A stretch of 64,000 nucleotides of DNA from Cyclobacteriaceae bacterium (GCA_023151255.1 JAKLJG010000001.1:92206-156205), one strand, 5' to 3'. Shown: positions 8,942 through 17,817, numbered from the stretch's first letter. A program made the numbers and translations. Notes: generated by a model not told the origin, from the letters alone.

Positions 8942-11347
8942 ATGCTTAAAAATTATCTGAAAACGGCTTTCCGAAACCTGTGGCGTGACAAGGGCAGTGC
9001 ACTCATTAACCTGTCGGGACTTACGCTGGGTATTACCAGTTCGCTCATCCTCTTCCTGCTCATCCGTCATGCTACCAGTTTTGATACGTTTCATTCCAAA
9101 CGCGATCGCATTTACCGGGTGGTAACCCAAACCCGTGGTAACAATGGCAATGATCATACACCGGGCGTACCGGCAGTTTTGCCGGAGGCTTTCAGAACCG
9201 ATTTCCCGGAAGCGGAAGAAGTTACTTTTCTATCCTATCGTGCCGGCAGCCTCATTACCATAACTCAGCCCAGCGGAGAGGCGAAGAAATATGATGAACC
9301 GCGCGGAGTTGTTTTTGCTCAGCCCAATTTCTTCAAAATCTTTGACCGGAAAATTATCTATGGCGATGCCGAAACCGGGCTCGATGAACCCAACGAAGTT
9401 ATTCTGTCGAAACGTTCGGCCTTTAAATATTTCAATAAAGAAGATGCGATTAACGAAGTTATAAAATTCGATAATCGCGAGTACCGCGTTACAGCCATTA
9501 TGGAGGACTGTCCTAATAATACCGATCTTCCATTTGAGGTGATGTTATCATACGCCACAATAAAAAAAGAATCGGACGAAAAAGGCTGGAATAGTATCTG
9601 GAGCGATGAACAATGCTACATCCTACTAAAGGAGGGCGAATCGCCCGCAAGCATTGAAGCCCGTATGCCCGATTTTATAAAAAAGCACCTTGGAAATGGT
9701 GAGTTCTTTGAACGCACACACCCGCTTCAGCCATTGGCTGAAATTCATTTTGATGACCGGTACTCTAACCTCAACTACAATACGGTACCGAAGCCTGTAT
9801 TGCTGGCCCTGGGTGTTGTTGCAGTATTTTTGATTGTTACGGCTTGTATTAACTTTATTAACCTGACCACGGCTGAGGCCATTAAGCGTTCGAAAGAAGT
9901 GGGCATCCGAAAATCCCTTGGTGGAACGCGCGGACAACTCATAGTGCAATTTCTTGGTGAAACCAGTTTAGTTACGTTAGCAGCTGTGTTGCTTTCGTTG
10001 GGCTGTGCCCAATTGGCGTTAAGTTTTCTCAATCCATTTCTTGAATTGAGTCTCGCTATTAACCTTACACAGGATGTTGGACTGTGGGTGTTTCTTGGTT
10101 CCATCATGATTGTTGTTTCTTTGCTATCCGGACTTTACCCCTCATTCATAGTTTCGCGATATAAACCGGCATTGGCTCTAAAAAACCTGATCAATAACCG
10201 GAACTCATCAGGCTACATGTTACGCAGGGGGCTGGTGGTAACTCAATTTTTTATTTCGCAATTCTTCATTATTGGTACCATCGTTATCATTCGCCAGATG
10301 GATTATTTTCAAAGTAAAGATTTGGGCTTTCAGAGAGACGCCATTGTTTCTGTACCAATACCTGAGGGCGAAAGTCCGGGGGGTGCTGATGGTGTGAGTA
10401 AAATGCGCACGCTAAAGAATGAGTTATTGACGTTCTCCGGAATTGAGGGGGTAAGCCTCAACAGCGCACCTCCTGCTTCAGGAAATGTTTCGTCCACCGG
10501 GTTTAATATTGAAGGACGCGAAGAGGAATTCGTCACCCAGGTTAAACAGGCGGATGACAGTTATTTTGATTTGTTTCAGTTGAAGATACTGGCCGGTGAA
10601 AAGCTGGCCGATGGCGATACGGCTACAGGCTTCGTGGTGAATGAAAAGTTGGTGAAAATGGTTGGGTTAACTGATCCCCAGGATATAATCGGGAAAGAGA
10701 TTACCATGTGGGGCCGAAAAAAGCCGGTAGTGGGTGTGGTAAATGATTTTCACACCATGTCGCTGGCGCAACCCCTCGAGCCGGTCATTATGCTTAACCG
10801 GATACGGGGATATGACTGCCTTTCGGTAAAAATTGCTTCGGCCGATTTTCAATCAGTTATTAAAAAGGTGCAAGAAAAGTGGGAACAGGCCTATCCTGAT
10901 CACATCTTCAGCTATGAGTTTCTGGATCAGCAAATCAAAGAGTTTTATGACAACGAGCGCAGGATGTCGGTGCTCCTTACCATCTTTACTTCAATGGCCA
11001 TATTTATCGGGTGCCTGGGCTTGCTGGGATTGGTAACCTTTATGGCTAGCCAAAAAACAAAAGAAATTGGCGTACGCAAAGTATTTGGTGCATCGGTGGA
11101 AAGTATTCTGATAAAGTTTTCAAAGGAGTTTGTGGTATTGATCGTCATCGGATTTGTGCTGGCTGCCCCGCTGGGCTGGTGGGTTACCCGGTTGTACCTG
11201 GACCAGTTTGCCTACAAGATTGAGCTTGGCCCATCGATTTTTTTGATGGGGATAGGCGTTTCTCTTCTTATAGCCCTAGTTACGGTGAGTTACAAATCCA
11301 TCAAAGCGGCCACGGTTAATCCGGTGGAATCGCTTCGTTACGAATAA
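8942..11347 (+). CDS. MacB/FtsX-like ABC transporter permease
   Basis: 801 residues. The first helix begins MLKNYLKTAFRNLWRDKG and is followed by a long periplasmic MacB-type domain, three clustered helices (about 290-430), a second periplasmic domain and three C-terminal helices, that is, two FtsX units in one chain, a form frequent in Bacteroidota. QKTKEIGVRKVFGAS in the second FtsX unit and a similar SKEVGIRKSLGGT in the first are the expected cytoplasmic loops contacting an ATPase. No ATPase gene is adjacent. ATG 8942 is chosen over an upstream in-frame GTG at 8888 because the family's N-terminus begins with this helix. Likely substrates (lipoproteins, peptides, drugs) cannot be told. Confidence 0.85.
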   Translation: MLKNYLKTAFRNLWRDKGSALINLSGLTLGITSSLILFLLIRHATSFDTFHSKRDRIYRVVTQTRGNNGNDHTPGVPAVLPEAFRTDFPEAEEVTFLSYRAGSLITITQPSGEAKKYDEPRGVVFAQPNFFKIFDRKIIYGDAETGLDEPNEVILSKRSAFKYFNKEDAINEVIKFDNREYRVTAIMEDCPNNTDLPFEVMLSYATIKKESDEKGWNSIWSDEQCYILLKEGESPASIEARMPDFIKKHLGNGEFFERTHPLQPLAEIHFDDRYSNLNYNTVPKPVLLALGVVAVFLIVTACINFINLTTAEAIKRSKEVGIRKSLGGTRGQLIVQFLGETSLVTLAAVLLSLGCAQLALSFLNPFLELSLAINLTQDVGLWVFLGSIMIVVSLLSGLYPSFIVSRYKPALALKNLINNRNSSGYMLRRGLVVTQFFISQFFIIGTIVIIRQMDYFQSKDLGFQRDAIVSVPIPEGESPGGADGVSKMRTLKNELLTFSGIEGVSLNSAPPASGNVSSTGFNIEGREEEFVTQVKQADDSYFDLFQLKILAGEKLADGDTATGFVVNEKLVKMVGLTDPQDIIGKEITMWGRKKPVVGVVNDFHTMSLAQPLEPVIMLNRIRGYDCLSVKIASADFQSVIKKVQEKWEQAYPDHIFSYEFLDQQIKEFYDNERRMSVLLTIFTSMAIFIGCLGLLGLVTFMASQKTKEIGVRKVFGASVESILIKFSKEFVVLIVIGFVLAAPLGWWVTRLYLDQFAYKIELGPSIFLMGIGVSLLIALVTVSYKSIKAATVNPVESLRYE

Positions 11348-11352
11348 CCCCT

Positions 11353-11413
11353 GGTCTGAACAGATCAGACCTTCTCTGCCAGGCCTGACGGTAACACGTC
11401 AGGCCTTCTTTTT
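11353..11413. terminator. Paired hairpins between convergent genes, second one a terminator
   Basis: Hairpin 1 pairs GGTCTGA (11353-11359) with TCAGACC (11365-11371). Hairpin 2 pairs GGCCTGACG (11382-11390) with CGTCAGGCC (11397-11405) and is followed on the plus strand by TTCTTTTT, a rho-independent terminator for the permease gene. Its right arm overlaps the stop codon of the minus-strand phosphatase gene. Confidence 0.75.
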
Positions 11414-12202
11414 AAACCACTGCGATTTAATCAACTCCAGCATAGGTGAATGCACTTCACCGGCCGCGATTATTTCGCCCCCATGTAAAAAATTATTGCC
11501 TCCGCTAAAATCAGTAACTCTTCCACCAGCTTGCTGAACAATAAGGGCACCTGCGGCAACATCCCACGCGTTCAGGTTATATTCAAAAAAGCCCTCAAAC
11601 CGGCCGCATGCCACATAAGCGAGGTCAATGGCCGCGCTCCCGAGTCTGCGGATACCATGTGTTTGTTCCAGGAATAGGCGGATGATTTCCAGGTAATTTT
11701 CTTTCTTATCCGAATAATTGTATGGAAACCCCGTTGCCAGCAGACTTTCGTTTAACTGGCTTACTACCGAAACCCGTATGGGTTGATCATTGCAATAGGC
11801 CGGGTTGTTAATGGTTGCGTGGAAGCACTCATTCCGGTTTACTTCGTACACCACACCCAGAACAGGCTTTCCGTGTTTGGCCAACCCCACGCTAATGGCA
11901 AAGACAGGAAGCCCGTGCATGAAATTGGTGGTGCCATCAAGGGGATCAATAATCCAGTCAAATTCATTACGCGATGATGAGCCAGTTCCTTCTTCGGCAA
12001 GAAAGCCGCTGCCGGGTATCAGCCGCTTCAGGTGTCTGACGAGTTTTTGTTCAGCTTCCTTATCTACGTACGACACCAGGTTGTTAAATCCATGCTTGAA
12101 CTCAATGCGCGATCGGTCGAAGGCCTGCGCCTCTTCGCGAATGAATTGCCCGACCTCTTTGCAAATTTGAATAACTTCGGGTTTTAGATCCTCCAGGTTC
12201 AT
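11399..12202 (-). CDS. suhB: Inositol monophosphatase family protein
   Basis: 267-residue Mg2+-dependent phosphomonoesterase of the IMPase/SuhB family. Metal ligands are visible: E70/E71 in AEEGTG, and D86/D89 in the signature WIIDPLDGTTNF, with the second signature WDVAAGALIVQQAGG near 215. The family acts on inositol phosphates, related sugar phosphates or 3'-phosphoadenosine phosphate; the SuhB name is by family resemblance and the substrate is not proved. It stands 66 bases after rsmI on the same strand and may share its transcript. The stop codon overlaps the terminator hairpin of the convergent permease gene. Confidence 0.88.
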   Translation of the reverse strand: MNLEDLKPEVIQICKEVGQFIREEAQAFDRSRIEFKHGFNNLVSYVDKEAEQKLVRHLKRLIPGSGFLAEEGTGSSSRNEFDWIIDPLDGTTNFMHGLPVFAISVGLAKHGKPVLGVVYEVNRNECFHATINNPAYCNDQPIRVSVVSQLNESLLATGFPYNYSDKKENYLEIIRLFLEQTHGIRRLGSAAIDLAYVACGRFEGFFEYNLNAWDVAAGALIVQQAGGRVTDFSGGNNFLHGGEIIAAGEVHSPMLELIKSQWFKKKA

Positions 12203-12268
12203 GCATGCTTATTCAATTAGAAATATAATCACAAACACATGTAACGGTACAAAAGTTTTTGGTGCGTA

Positions 12269-12955
12269 TTAGTTGCCTACATAACCGGCAACAACAATTA
12301 CCAATTCGCCCTTTACCTCTGCACCAACAAAATGATTAAATATTTCCTGTAATGTGCCGTTTACGGTTTCTTCATAGTACTTAGTAAGCTCGCGCGATAC
12401 CGAGGCCGGCCGATCGGCCCCAAAGGTTGTAATAAACTGTTCCAGTGTTTTTATAAGCCGGTGGGGCGATTCGTAAAAAATCATGGTTCGCTCTTCCGTG
12501 GCAAGTTTTTTCAGTGCTGTTTGCCGGCCTTTTTTGTGCGGAAGGAAACCCTCAAATACAAACCGGTCGGTAGGCAAACCCGATTTAATGAGGGCGGGAA
12601 CAAACGCTGTTGCTCCGGGCAGGCATTCAATTTTTATATCCGCTTTCAGCGCCTCTCTCACTATCAAAAATCCCGGGTCGGAAATGCCCGGTGTTCCGGC
12701 ATCGCTGACCAGGGCCATCCGTTCACCATCTTTCAACCGTTTTATTAATGTACCAACAACCTTATGTTCGTTGAAATTGTGAAAACTTTGCAAGGGTTTA
12801 TCAATTAAATAATGTTTCAGAAGTTTTCCGGAAGTGCGTGTATCCTCAGCCAGAATAAGATCAACCGATTTCAGCACGTCCAGCGCCCGAAGGGTAATGT
12901 CGCCCAGGTTGCCGATGGGTGTGGGTACAATAAAGAGTGCGGTCTTGGCTTCCAT
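12269..12955 (-). CDS. rsmI: 16S rRNA (cytidine(1402)-2'-O)-methyltransferase
   Basis: 228 residues of the SAM-dependent tetrapyrrole-methylase fold. PTPIGNLGDITLRAL at the N-terminus, AEDTRTSGKLL, and SDAGTPGISDPG are RsmI signatures. It would 2'-O-methylate C1402 of 16S rRNA in the decoding centre. It is shorter than the E. coli enzyme (286) and lacks the small C-terminal extension, as is common in this phylum. The start codon overlaps the stop of the pterin dehydratase gene by one base (TAATG), so the two are translationally coupled. Confidence 0.93.
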   Translation of the reverse strand: MEAKTALFIVPTPIGNLGDITLRALDVLKSVDLILAEDTRTSGKLLKHYLIDKPLQSFHNFNEHKVVGTLIKRLKDGERMALVSDAGTPGISDPGFLIVREALKADIKIECLPGATAFVPALIKSGLPTDRFVFEGFLPHKKGRQTALKKLATEERTMIFYESPHRLIKTLEQFITTFGADRPASVSRELTKYYEETVNGTLQEIFNHFVGAEVKGELVIVVAGYVGN

Positions 12956-13191
12956 TATTGGCCCGAAAGTTTATCGATAACAGCGGCCAGCTTTCGGTCT
13001 TTGTCAGTAACGGTGTTGCCAGCATCGTGTGTGGTCAATTCAAAACTAACGCGGTTCCAGGTATTGGTCCAGGTGGGGTGGTGGTTCATTTTTTCTGCTT
13101 CGATAGCCACTTTTGTCATAAAACCAAAAGCCTCGGTAAAATTGGTAAACGTAAATGTTTTAGTGAGTTGATTGTTTTCTTCTTTCCACAT
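12955..13191 (-). CDS. 4a-hydroxytetrahydrobiopterin dehydratase (pterin-4a-carbinolamine dehydratase)
   Basis: 78 residues, the usual size for PCD/PhhB proteins. The active-site histidine pair and downstream motif are present as NHHPTWTNTWNRV then TTHDAGNTVTDKDRKLA. The enzyme recycles the pterin cofactor of aromatic amino-acid hydroxylases, or acts as a broader pterin-binding protein; no hydroxylase gene is in the window. It overlaps rsmI by one base and is probably the first gene of that transcript. A near-match TACTTTCG box lies about 30 bases upstream. Confidence 0.9.
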   Translation of the reverse strand: MWKEENNQLTKTFTFTNFTEAFGFMTKVAIEAEKMNHHPTWTNTWNRVSFELTTHDAGNTVTDKDRKLAAVIDKLSGQ

Positions 13192-13241
13192 GGCAGCTGA
13201 ATTTTGGTGACAAACGAAAGTACAACAAAAAATGGTTAGCG

Positions 13242-13505
13242 CTAAAGGGCTATGAGGCCCTCAATGGTTGCTGCCTTGCGGTACACTTCGATGACGGCTT
13301 CGCTGGAGGGCATCATCATTTGTATGGTAATCGAGATGTATCTTCCCTGGCTTGATTCTTTTTTTGTGCCGGTATGCAACGGAAAAAGTTGAACAACTTC
13401 TTCAGCCCGATTTTTCGGGACGATGAACTTAAACATATAAAGTGATGGCCAGCGGTAATGCTGATCAAGTTTCAGCCGGAATGATTGAATGGCTTCCTGG
13501 TCCAT
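13242..13505 (-). CDS. DUF493 (YbeD-like) family protein
   Basis: 87 residues of a small ferredoxin-like ACT-type fold related to E. coli YbeD. The central YMFKFIVP and YISITIQMMMPSSEAVIEVYR strands fit the family. The function is unknown. Its ATG directly abuts the T-tract of the terminator behind the upstream ppiD gene, so there is no room for a conventional leader; expression probably depends on read-through. No alternative start exists upstream because the frame is closed by a TGA just before the hairpin. Confidence 0.8.
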   Translation of the reverse strand: MDQEAIQSFRLKLDQHYRWPSLYMFKFIVPKNRAEEVVQLFPLHTGTKKESSQGRYISITIQMMMPSSEAVIEVYRKAATIEGLIAL

Positions 13506-13532
13506 AAAAACGCAGGCCCCTTGCGGGGCCTG
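13506..13532 (-). terminator. Rho-independent terminator after ppiD-like gene
   Basis: Stem CAGGCCCC (13513-13520) with GGGGCCTG (13525-13532), loop of four, followed in minus-strand reading by CGTTTTT. The T run touches the ATG of the DUF493 gene at 13505. Confidence 0.8.
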
Positions 13533-13542
13533 ATAATTTCAA

Positions 13543-15645
13543 TTAATAAAACTTGTATCGCTTATCTTCAATATTGGCAGCCTCTTTAATGGCTTCCGCA
13601 ATGTTAAAGCTGTTGGTGCGGTTGGCCGTTTGCTCCAATTGATTTTTGAACATGGTATAGTCGCCAATAGCCGGTGCAAGGGTTTTGTTTTGCATTTCAA
13701 AAATAATTACTCCGGTTTCACCGATAAAGGGTTTTGAGCGCTGGCCTCCTTCCAATGAAAATGCAACGCCAACGGCAGCCGGGTCAAACCCTACGGAAGT
13801 CAGTGAATTGGTGTTGAGTTTCAGGCTGCTGTTGGAATAAACGGCTGCATCACGGCCATAGGCGGTTGCCAGTTCATCGAGGCTCCCGCTTAAACCGTTC
13901 AGTTTCTCGGTTATTTTCTTTCCTTTTAATTCATTGAGTACGGCCGGCTTGATTTCATCTTTTACCAGGCTGAAGGGTTTAATGCCCTTTTCAATTTCAG
14001 CGGTCATCACTACCACGGCATACTTATCCTGCAGGTCAAAAGCATCGGAAACTTTGCCAACTTTTGCATCACGAAACAGCCAGGTCACAATCTGGCGGGC
14101 ATCGCCCAAGGTGCCCACCCGTCTATCGGCAGCGTTAATGTTGGTCGCTTCCTGTACTGTATATCCTTCTTTGGCAGCCCGCTCTGTAAAGTTATCAACA
14201 CCTTCCAGGTCGGCAGCAAACATTTCGGCTTTTCGGAGGGTTTCGTTAATCGAGGCATCACCGGGTGTAATTTCGCGTTCGATAATGGCAAGTGTGTAGT
14301 AGCGGTTATCTTTTACTTCTGTAACATCAATAATGTGGTAGCCGAATTCTGTTTCCACTACATCGTTAAGTACCCCTTTTTTAGTGGCGCCAAATACAGC
14401 ATCCTGAAAGGGCTTTACCATTTGGCCGCTGGTAAACCAGCCCAGGTCGCCACCTTGCGTAGCGGTGCCGTCTGTTCCGAATTCGCGGGCTTTTTCGGCA
14501 AAGCTGGCACCGGCTTTAATGTCTTTAAGGATATTTCTTGCTTTTTCCTTAGCTTCTTTTTTAGCGGCATCCGTATCGTTATCCCACCGGATAAGGATAT
14601 GGCTGGCGCGTGCACTGTAGGTAGTATCGGTACCGGTTTTCGAAACTTTAAAAACCTTAAAGGCCGAATCATCGATAAACGGCCCTACCACGTTGCCGGG
14701 CACCAACTCTGCGATAGTTACAAAGTCGGGCAGGTTTGCCGGGGTATATTTGGCGTAACCGTTGCTTCCATCGGTATTTAATGTGGCAAATACTGAATCA
14801 TTTTCAGCCGTTTTCAGTTCGGCTGCCAGGCGGGTTATTTCTTCTTTGATGGCCAGCGTGTCATCGGCCGAAGGCAGCACAGGGAAGGAAACATATTTTA
14901 AATCGCGTGTGTGTTCGGCTTTATATTTTTGCTTGTTTTTGTTGTAATAGGCTTTAAGGTCATCATCGGTAATGACAATGGCTGTATCACTTACCGAATA
15001 ATAGGGTACGAACAGGTACTTAACTTCAGCCACATCGTTTTGCATGTGGTAATCCAGTTCGGCCTGTGCTGTGGTAACATAGGAGCTTTTCACCAACAGG
15101 TTTTCATATTTAATCCGCTCGCGGGCCGGCCTCAGGTCGCGCTCGAAAATTTCCCAACGCACGCGAGGTTCTGATCCTTCGGGCATGGACTTTAGTTGGT
15201 TAATATAAGAACCTAGTTGTGCCCTGTCGAACTGGCCGGTTTGCTGATTGATAAATGACTGCTTGATGCTTTCATCAACATTTTTCCCGGTGATCATATC
15301 CACTACTTCGTCATCAGAAACCACTACGCCTACTTTGGCATATTCTTTTTGAATGGCATGACGCAGGATGAGCATATCCCAGGCCTGCTGGCGGAGTGTA
15401 ATCATTTCGCGGTCGCCCGGCTGGCGGTTGAAGTTGAGGATGTAGCTGGCTTCGCGTTCGCGTACTGCCTGCTGGAATTCCTCCAGTGATACGGTGTGTC
15501 CGGCAATTTCGCCAACATCGTTTCGATCGAACAAAACCGAGTTGTTGCCCAACAAATCGCCCAGTATAAATGCTGAAATAGCCACAAACACAAACACCAC
15601 CACCCAGGTGCCCATCTTATCTCTCAACTTGCCTATAAATGCCAT
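13543..15645 (-). CDS. Membrane-anchored peptidyl-prolyl isomerase (PpiD/SurA-like)
   Basis: 700 residues. An N-terminal anchor helix (about 13-33) follows a short basic cytoplasmic end, then a SurA_N-like chaperone region, and a parvulin domain at about 345-440 beginning SHILIRWDN and including GGDLGWF and FGYHIIDV. The rest is chaperone-like. The topology matches PpiD, which assists folding of secreted and outer-membrane proteins. It is the last gene of the OMP-TPR-LptC-CNNM cluster but has its own promoter and terminator. The start is ATG 15645, about 14 bases after the predicted transcript start. Confidence 0.9.
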   Translation of the reverse strand: MAFIGKLRDKMGTWVVVFVFVAISAFILGDLLGNNSVLFDRNDVGEIAGHTVSLEEFQQAVREREASYILNFNRQPGDREMITLRQQAWDMLILRHAIQKEYAKVGVVVSDDEVVDMITGKNVDESIKQSFINQQTGQFDRAQLGSYINQLKSMPEGSEPRVRWEIFERDLRPARERIKYENLLVKSSYVTTAQAELDYHMQNDVAEVKYLFVPYYSVSDTAIVITDDDLKAYYNKNKQKYKAEHTRDLKYVSFPVLPSADDTLAIKEEITRLAAELKTAENDSVFATLNTDGSNGYAKYTPANLPDFVTIAELVPGNVVGPFIDDSAFKVFKVSKTGTDTTYSARASHILIRWDNDTDAAKKEAKEKARNILKDIKAGASFAEKAREFGTDGTATQGGDLGWFTSGQMVKPFQDAVFGATKKGVLNDVVETEFGYHIIDVTEVKDNRYYTLAIIEREITPGDASINETLRKAEMFAADLEGVDNFTERAAKEGYTVQEATNINAADRRVGTLGDARQIVTWLFRDAKVGKVSDAFDLQDKYAVVVMTAEIEKGIKPFSLVKDEIKPAVLNELKGKKITEKLNGLSGSLDELATAYGRDAAVYSNSSLKLNTNSLTSVGFDPAAVGVAFSLEGGQRSKPFIGETGVIIFEMQNKTLAPAIGDYTMFKNQLEQTANRTNSFNIAEAIKEAANIEDKRYKFY

Positions 15646-15665
15646 ATTGTAAATTTTAAAGACCG

Positions 15666-15695
15666 CAAATTTAACCCAGTTTTTTCAATGGCAAA
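15666..15695 (-). promoter_or_regulatory. Promoter of the ppiD-like gene
   Basis: On the minus strand TTTG (15692-15695), an 18-base spacer, then TAAATTTG (15666-15673), a full match to TAnnTTTG. The ATG follows 20 bases downstream of the box. Confidence 0.65.
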
Positions 15696-15762
15696 ACCGC
15701 ACCGGCAATTCGTTTTTCCGGAATGCCCTGGCTGGTAAGAAACTGATTTTGAATGAGTTGGT

Positions 15763-17043
15763 TTAGTCTTCTGAAGAGCCTGCAAAAGTGAGTTTAATTG
15801 TGTCAATCCGGTTATCGAGGGTTGACTGAATGGTGAAGGTAAAAGGGGGTACCTGGATGGTTTCGCCTGCCTGTGGAATGTCTTCGGTATAGGCCAGAAT
15901 AAGTCCGCCAAGGGTCTCGTATTCTCCGGTCGGAAGCCTCCAGCCGTAAGTTTCATTCAGGTAATCAATTTCTAAGCGGGCACTCAGCAGCCAGGTTGTC
16001 TCGTCAATTTTTTGTTCTACCAGGTCATCCTGGTCGTGCTCGTCTTCAATTTCACCGAATATTTCTTCAATCACGTCTTCCATACTTACCAGGCCGGAGG
16101 TTCCTCCAAATTCATCCACCACCACGGCCAGGCTTTTTCGCTCATGGATGAAGCGTAACATCAGTTCATTGGCCAGTGTGGTTTCTGATACCGTTATAAT
16201 GGGGGTAAGCATTTCTTCGATGGAGTCAGGTTTTTTAAAAAGCCCGGCAGAATGGCAGTATCCGATAACCTCGTCAATCGAATCTTTGTAAACAAGAATT
16301 TTTGAGTGGCCACTTTCAACAAACGCTTTGGTCAGGTTGGTAATACCATCCTGCAAGTCAACAGCAACAATTTCAGTTCGGGGAATCATGCAGTCGCGCA
16401 CTTTTACCGATTTGAACTCGAGCGCGTTGTGAAATATCTTTTTATCGAGTGTAACGTCTTCGTTTTCGTGCTTTACCTTCATCATGCTTCTCAGGTAATT
16501 ATTCAGATCGGTTAAACCGTATACGGGGCGTTCATCGGAATATGGAACGCGGAAGATATGAATAATCACGAACCGCGAAAAAGCGACCACCACGCTAACA
16601 AAAGGATAAAGCGCATAGTAAGCAATGTTAAAGGGAACAGCCAGGGCAGTGAGCCAAAAATTGGGATTGCTCAGAAAGATGCTTTTAGGCAGAAATTCGG
16701 CTGTTACCAGCACAATGATGGTGGACAGTAGCACCTGCACGATCATCACGATGGCTTCGTTAAGCAGGGGTTCGGGCAACCACACCTGCAACAGCGGCTC
16801 AAGCAATTGAGCCATAAAGATTCCATAAAACACCAGTGCGATGGTATTGCCTACCAGTGTGGTACCAATGAACATGGAAGGCTTGCGGATAAATTTTTCA
16901 AAAATCCGGCCGGATAAGCTGCCCTGTTTGCCCTGTAGTTCCAGTTGTAGTTTGTTGGCCGAAAGGTATGCGATTTCAATTCCGGAGAAGAAGAAGGAAA
17001 AGATCAGCGACAGGGCGATATACGGAAGCAATCCGGGATCCAT
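15763..17043 (-). CDS. CNNM/CorC-HlyC family protein with CBS domains (hemolysin-type)
   Basis: 426 residues. An N-terminal DUF21/CNNM membrane domain with four hydrophobic stretches (to about 190) includes GIEIAYLSANK near 22; two CBS domains follow (CMIPRTEIVAVD onward and the VVDEFGGTSGLVSMEDVIEEIFGE type segment), then a C-terminal CorC_HlyC domain. Relatives are Mg2+/Co2+ efflux proteins, and the hemolysin label is historical. ATG 17043 overlaps the stop of the 51-residue gene (TGATG). A longer frame starting at 17208 merely reads through that small gene in another frame. Confidence 0.88.
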   Translation of the reverse strand: MDPGLLPYIALSLIFSFFFSGIEIAYLSANKLQLELQGKQGSLSGRIFEKFIRKPSMFIGTTLVGNTIALVFYGIFMAQLLEPLLQVWLPEPLLNEAIVMIVQVLLSTIIVLVTAEFLPKSIFLSNPNFWLTALAVPFNIAYYALYPFVSVVVAFSRFVIIHIFRVPYSDERPVYGLTDLNNYLRSMMKVKHENEDVTLDKKIFHNALEFKSVKVRDCMIPRTEIVAVDLQDGITNLTKAFVESGHSKILVYKDSIDEVIGYCHSAGLFKKPDSIEEMLTPIITVSETTLANELMLRFIHERKSLAVVVDEFGGTSGLVSMEDVIEEIFGEIEDEHDQDDLVEQKIDETTWLLSARLEIDYLNETYGWRLPTGEYETLGGLILAYTEDIPQAGETIQVPPFTFTIQSTLDNRIDTIKLTFAGSSED

Positions 17044-17198
17044 CACTTTCTTTTTCGGTAGGTGTAGGTCAGGAATAAGGCTGATGCAACCATAAGAATC
17101 CAGTAGGCATGACTGATGCCGGCCGTCATCACCTGGTGAATTCCGATGATCAGCAATGCAGCTGCCAGCGAAAGAAGAATAACGTCCGGTAGTTTCAT
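17043..17198 (-). CDS. 51-residue two-helix membrane protein
   Basis: Frame begins MKLPDVILLSLAAALLIIGI, contains a second hydrophobic stretch starting YWILMVASALF, and ends in a basic YRKRK tail. Two transmembrane helices with a short loop are clear. The stop overlaps the ATG of the CNNM gene by one base (TGATG), and lptC ends 29 bases upstream, so it is locked into the operon. I do not recognise a family. Tight coupling and the clean hydrophobic pattern argue that it is real; the function is unknown. Confidence 0.7.
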   Translation of the reverse strand: MKLPDVILLSLAAALLIIGIHQVMTAGISHAYWILMVASALFLTYTYRKRK

Positions 17199-17227
17199 CG
17201 AACGGCAAAGATACGGATTTTGCAGGG

Positions 17228-17758
17228 TCAGCGGGGTGTTTCGTTTTCTTCGATGGTGAACTCGCCCTGGGGTTTCTTTATGGTGTAGAAGGACATATCC
17301 TGTTTCGCTTCAAGACCTTCGCCATAAATAACTTCGTTCTGCATGCGGATGGTTACAAAACTTTCGGTGTGGATTTCTTCTTTGGTGGGTCGCCAAAAAA
17401 GTTCTTCTGTATTTAATTGCTCGTTCTTGGCCAGGTTAATCACCTCCACTTTTCCGCGTGCACGCCATTGATCTTCGTTTTTAAAGTAGTAGGCGTGGTT
17501 GGCACGCAGGGTAGAAGAGAGGGTGCCTGTTTCGTCAAAAAATTCAAGATAAATGCCTTTTGGAAATTCACGGTCGCCGTTCTGAAATTCATAGACCAGA
17601 TCGGCCAGCATTTTTACTTTTACAACCTGGGCTTCGCTGTAAAACATTTCCACATGTTCGGCTTGGCGCAGGGGCCCTTCGTAAAGCAGGGGCTGGGTGT
17701 TTTCGTTGGTGTTACATGCCAGGGTAAGCAGGGTAAATATTGTGCTTATATGTTTCAT
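17228..17758 (-). CDS. lptC: LPS export periplasmic lipoprotein LptC
   Basis: 176 residues. MKHISTIFTLLTLAC is a lipoprotein signal with lipobox LTLAC, so it is lipid-anchored rather than held by the helix found in E. coli LptC. The rest is a beta-jellyroll LptC region, including YEGPLRQAEHVEMFYSEAQ, ARGKVEVINLAKNEQL and TEELFWRPTKEEIHTESFV. It would relay LPS from the LptBFG transporter to LptA. ATG 17758 lies three bases after the T-tract of a terminator. A longer ATG start at 17791 would lie inside that hairpin and would hide the signal peptide, so I reject it. Confidence 0.85.
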   Translation of the reverse strand: MKHISTIFTLLTLACNTNENTQPLLYEGPLRQAEHVEMFYSEAQVVKVKMLADLVYEFQNGDREFPKGIYLEFFDETGTLSSTLRANHAYYFKNEDQWRARGKVEVINLAKNEQLNTEELFWRPTKEEIHTESFVTIRMQNEVIYGEGLEAKQDMSFYTIKKPQGEFTIEENETPR

Positions 17759-17760
17759 AT

Positions 17761-17797
17761 GAAAAAATAAGAGGTCATGGTTAATAACCATGACCTC
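17761..17797 (-). terminator. Strong hairpin terminator between TPR gene and lptC
   Basis: GAGGTCATGGTTA (17771-17783) and TAACCATGACCTC (17785-17797) are perfectly complementary. In minus-strand reading the stem is followed by TTATTTTTTC, then the lptC start. Confidence 0.8.
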
Positions 17798-17817
17798 TTT
17801 GGTAATTTATACAGCGG

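Noticed and set aside
17044-17208. Longer start for the CNNM protein at 17208
   Set aside because: The added 55 residues are a read-through of the 51-residue gene in another frame and would block the membrane start; ATG 17043 is coupled by TGATG.
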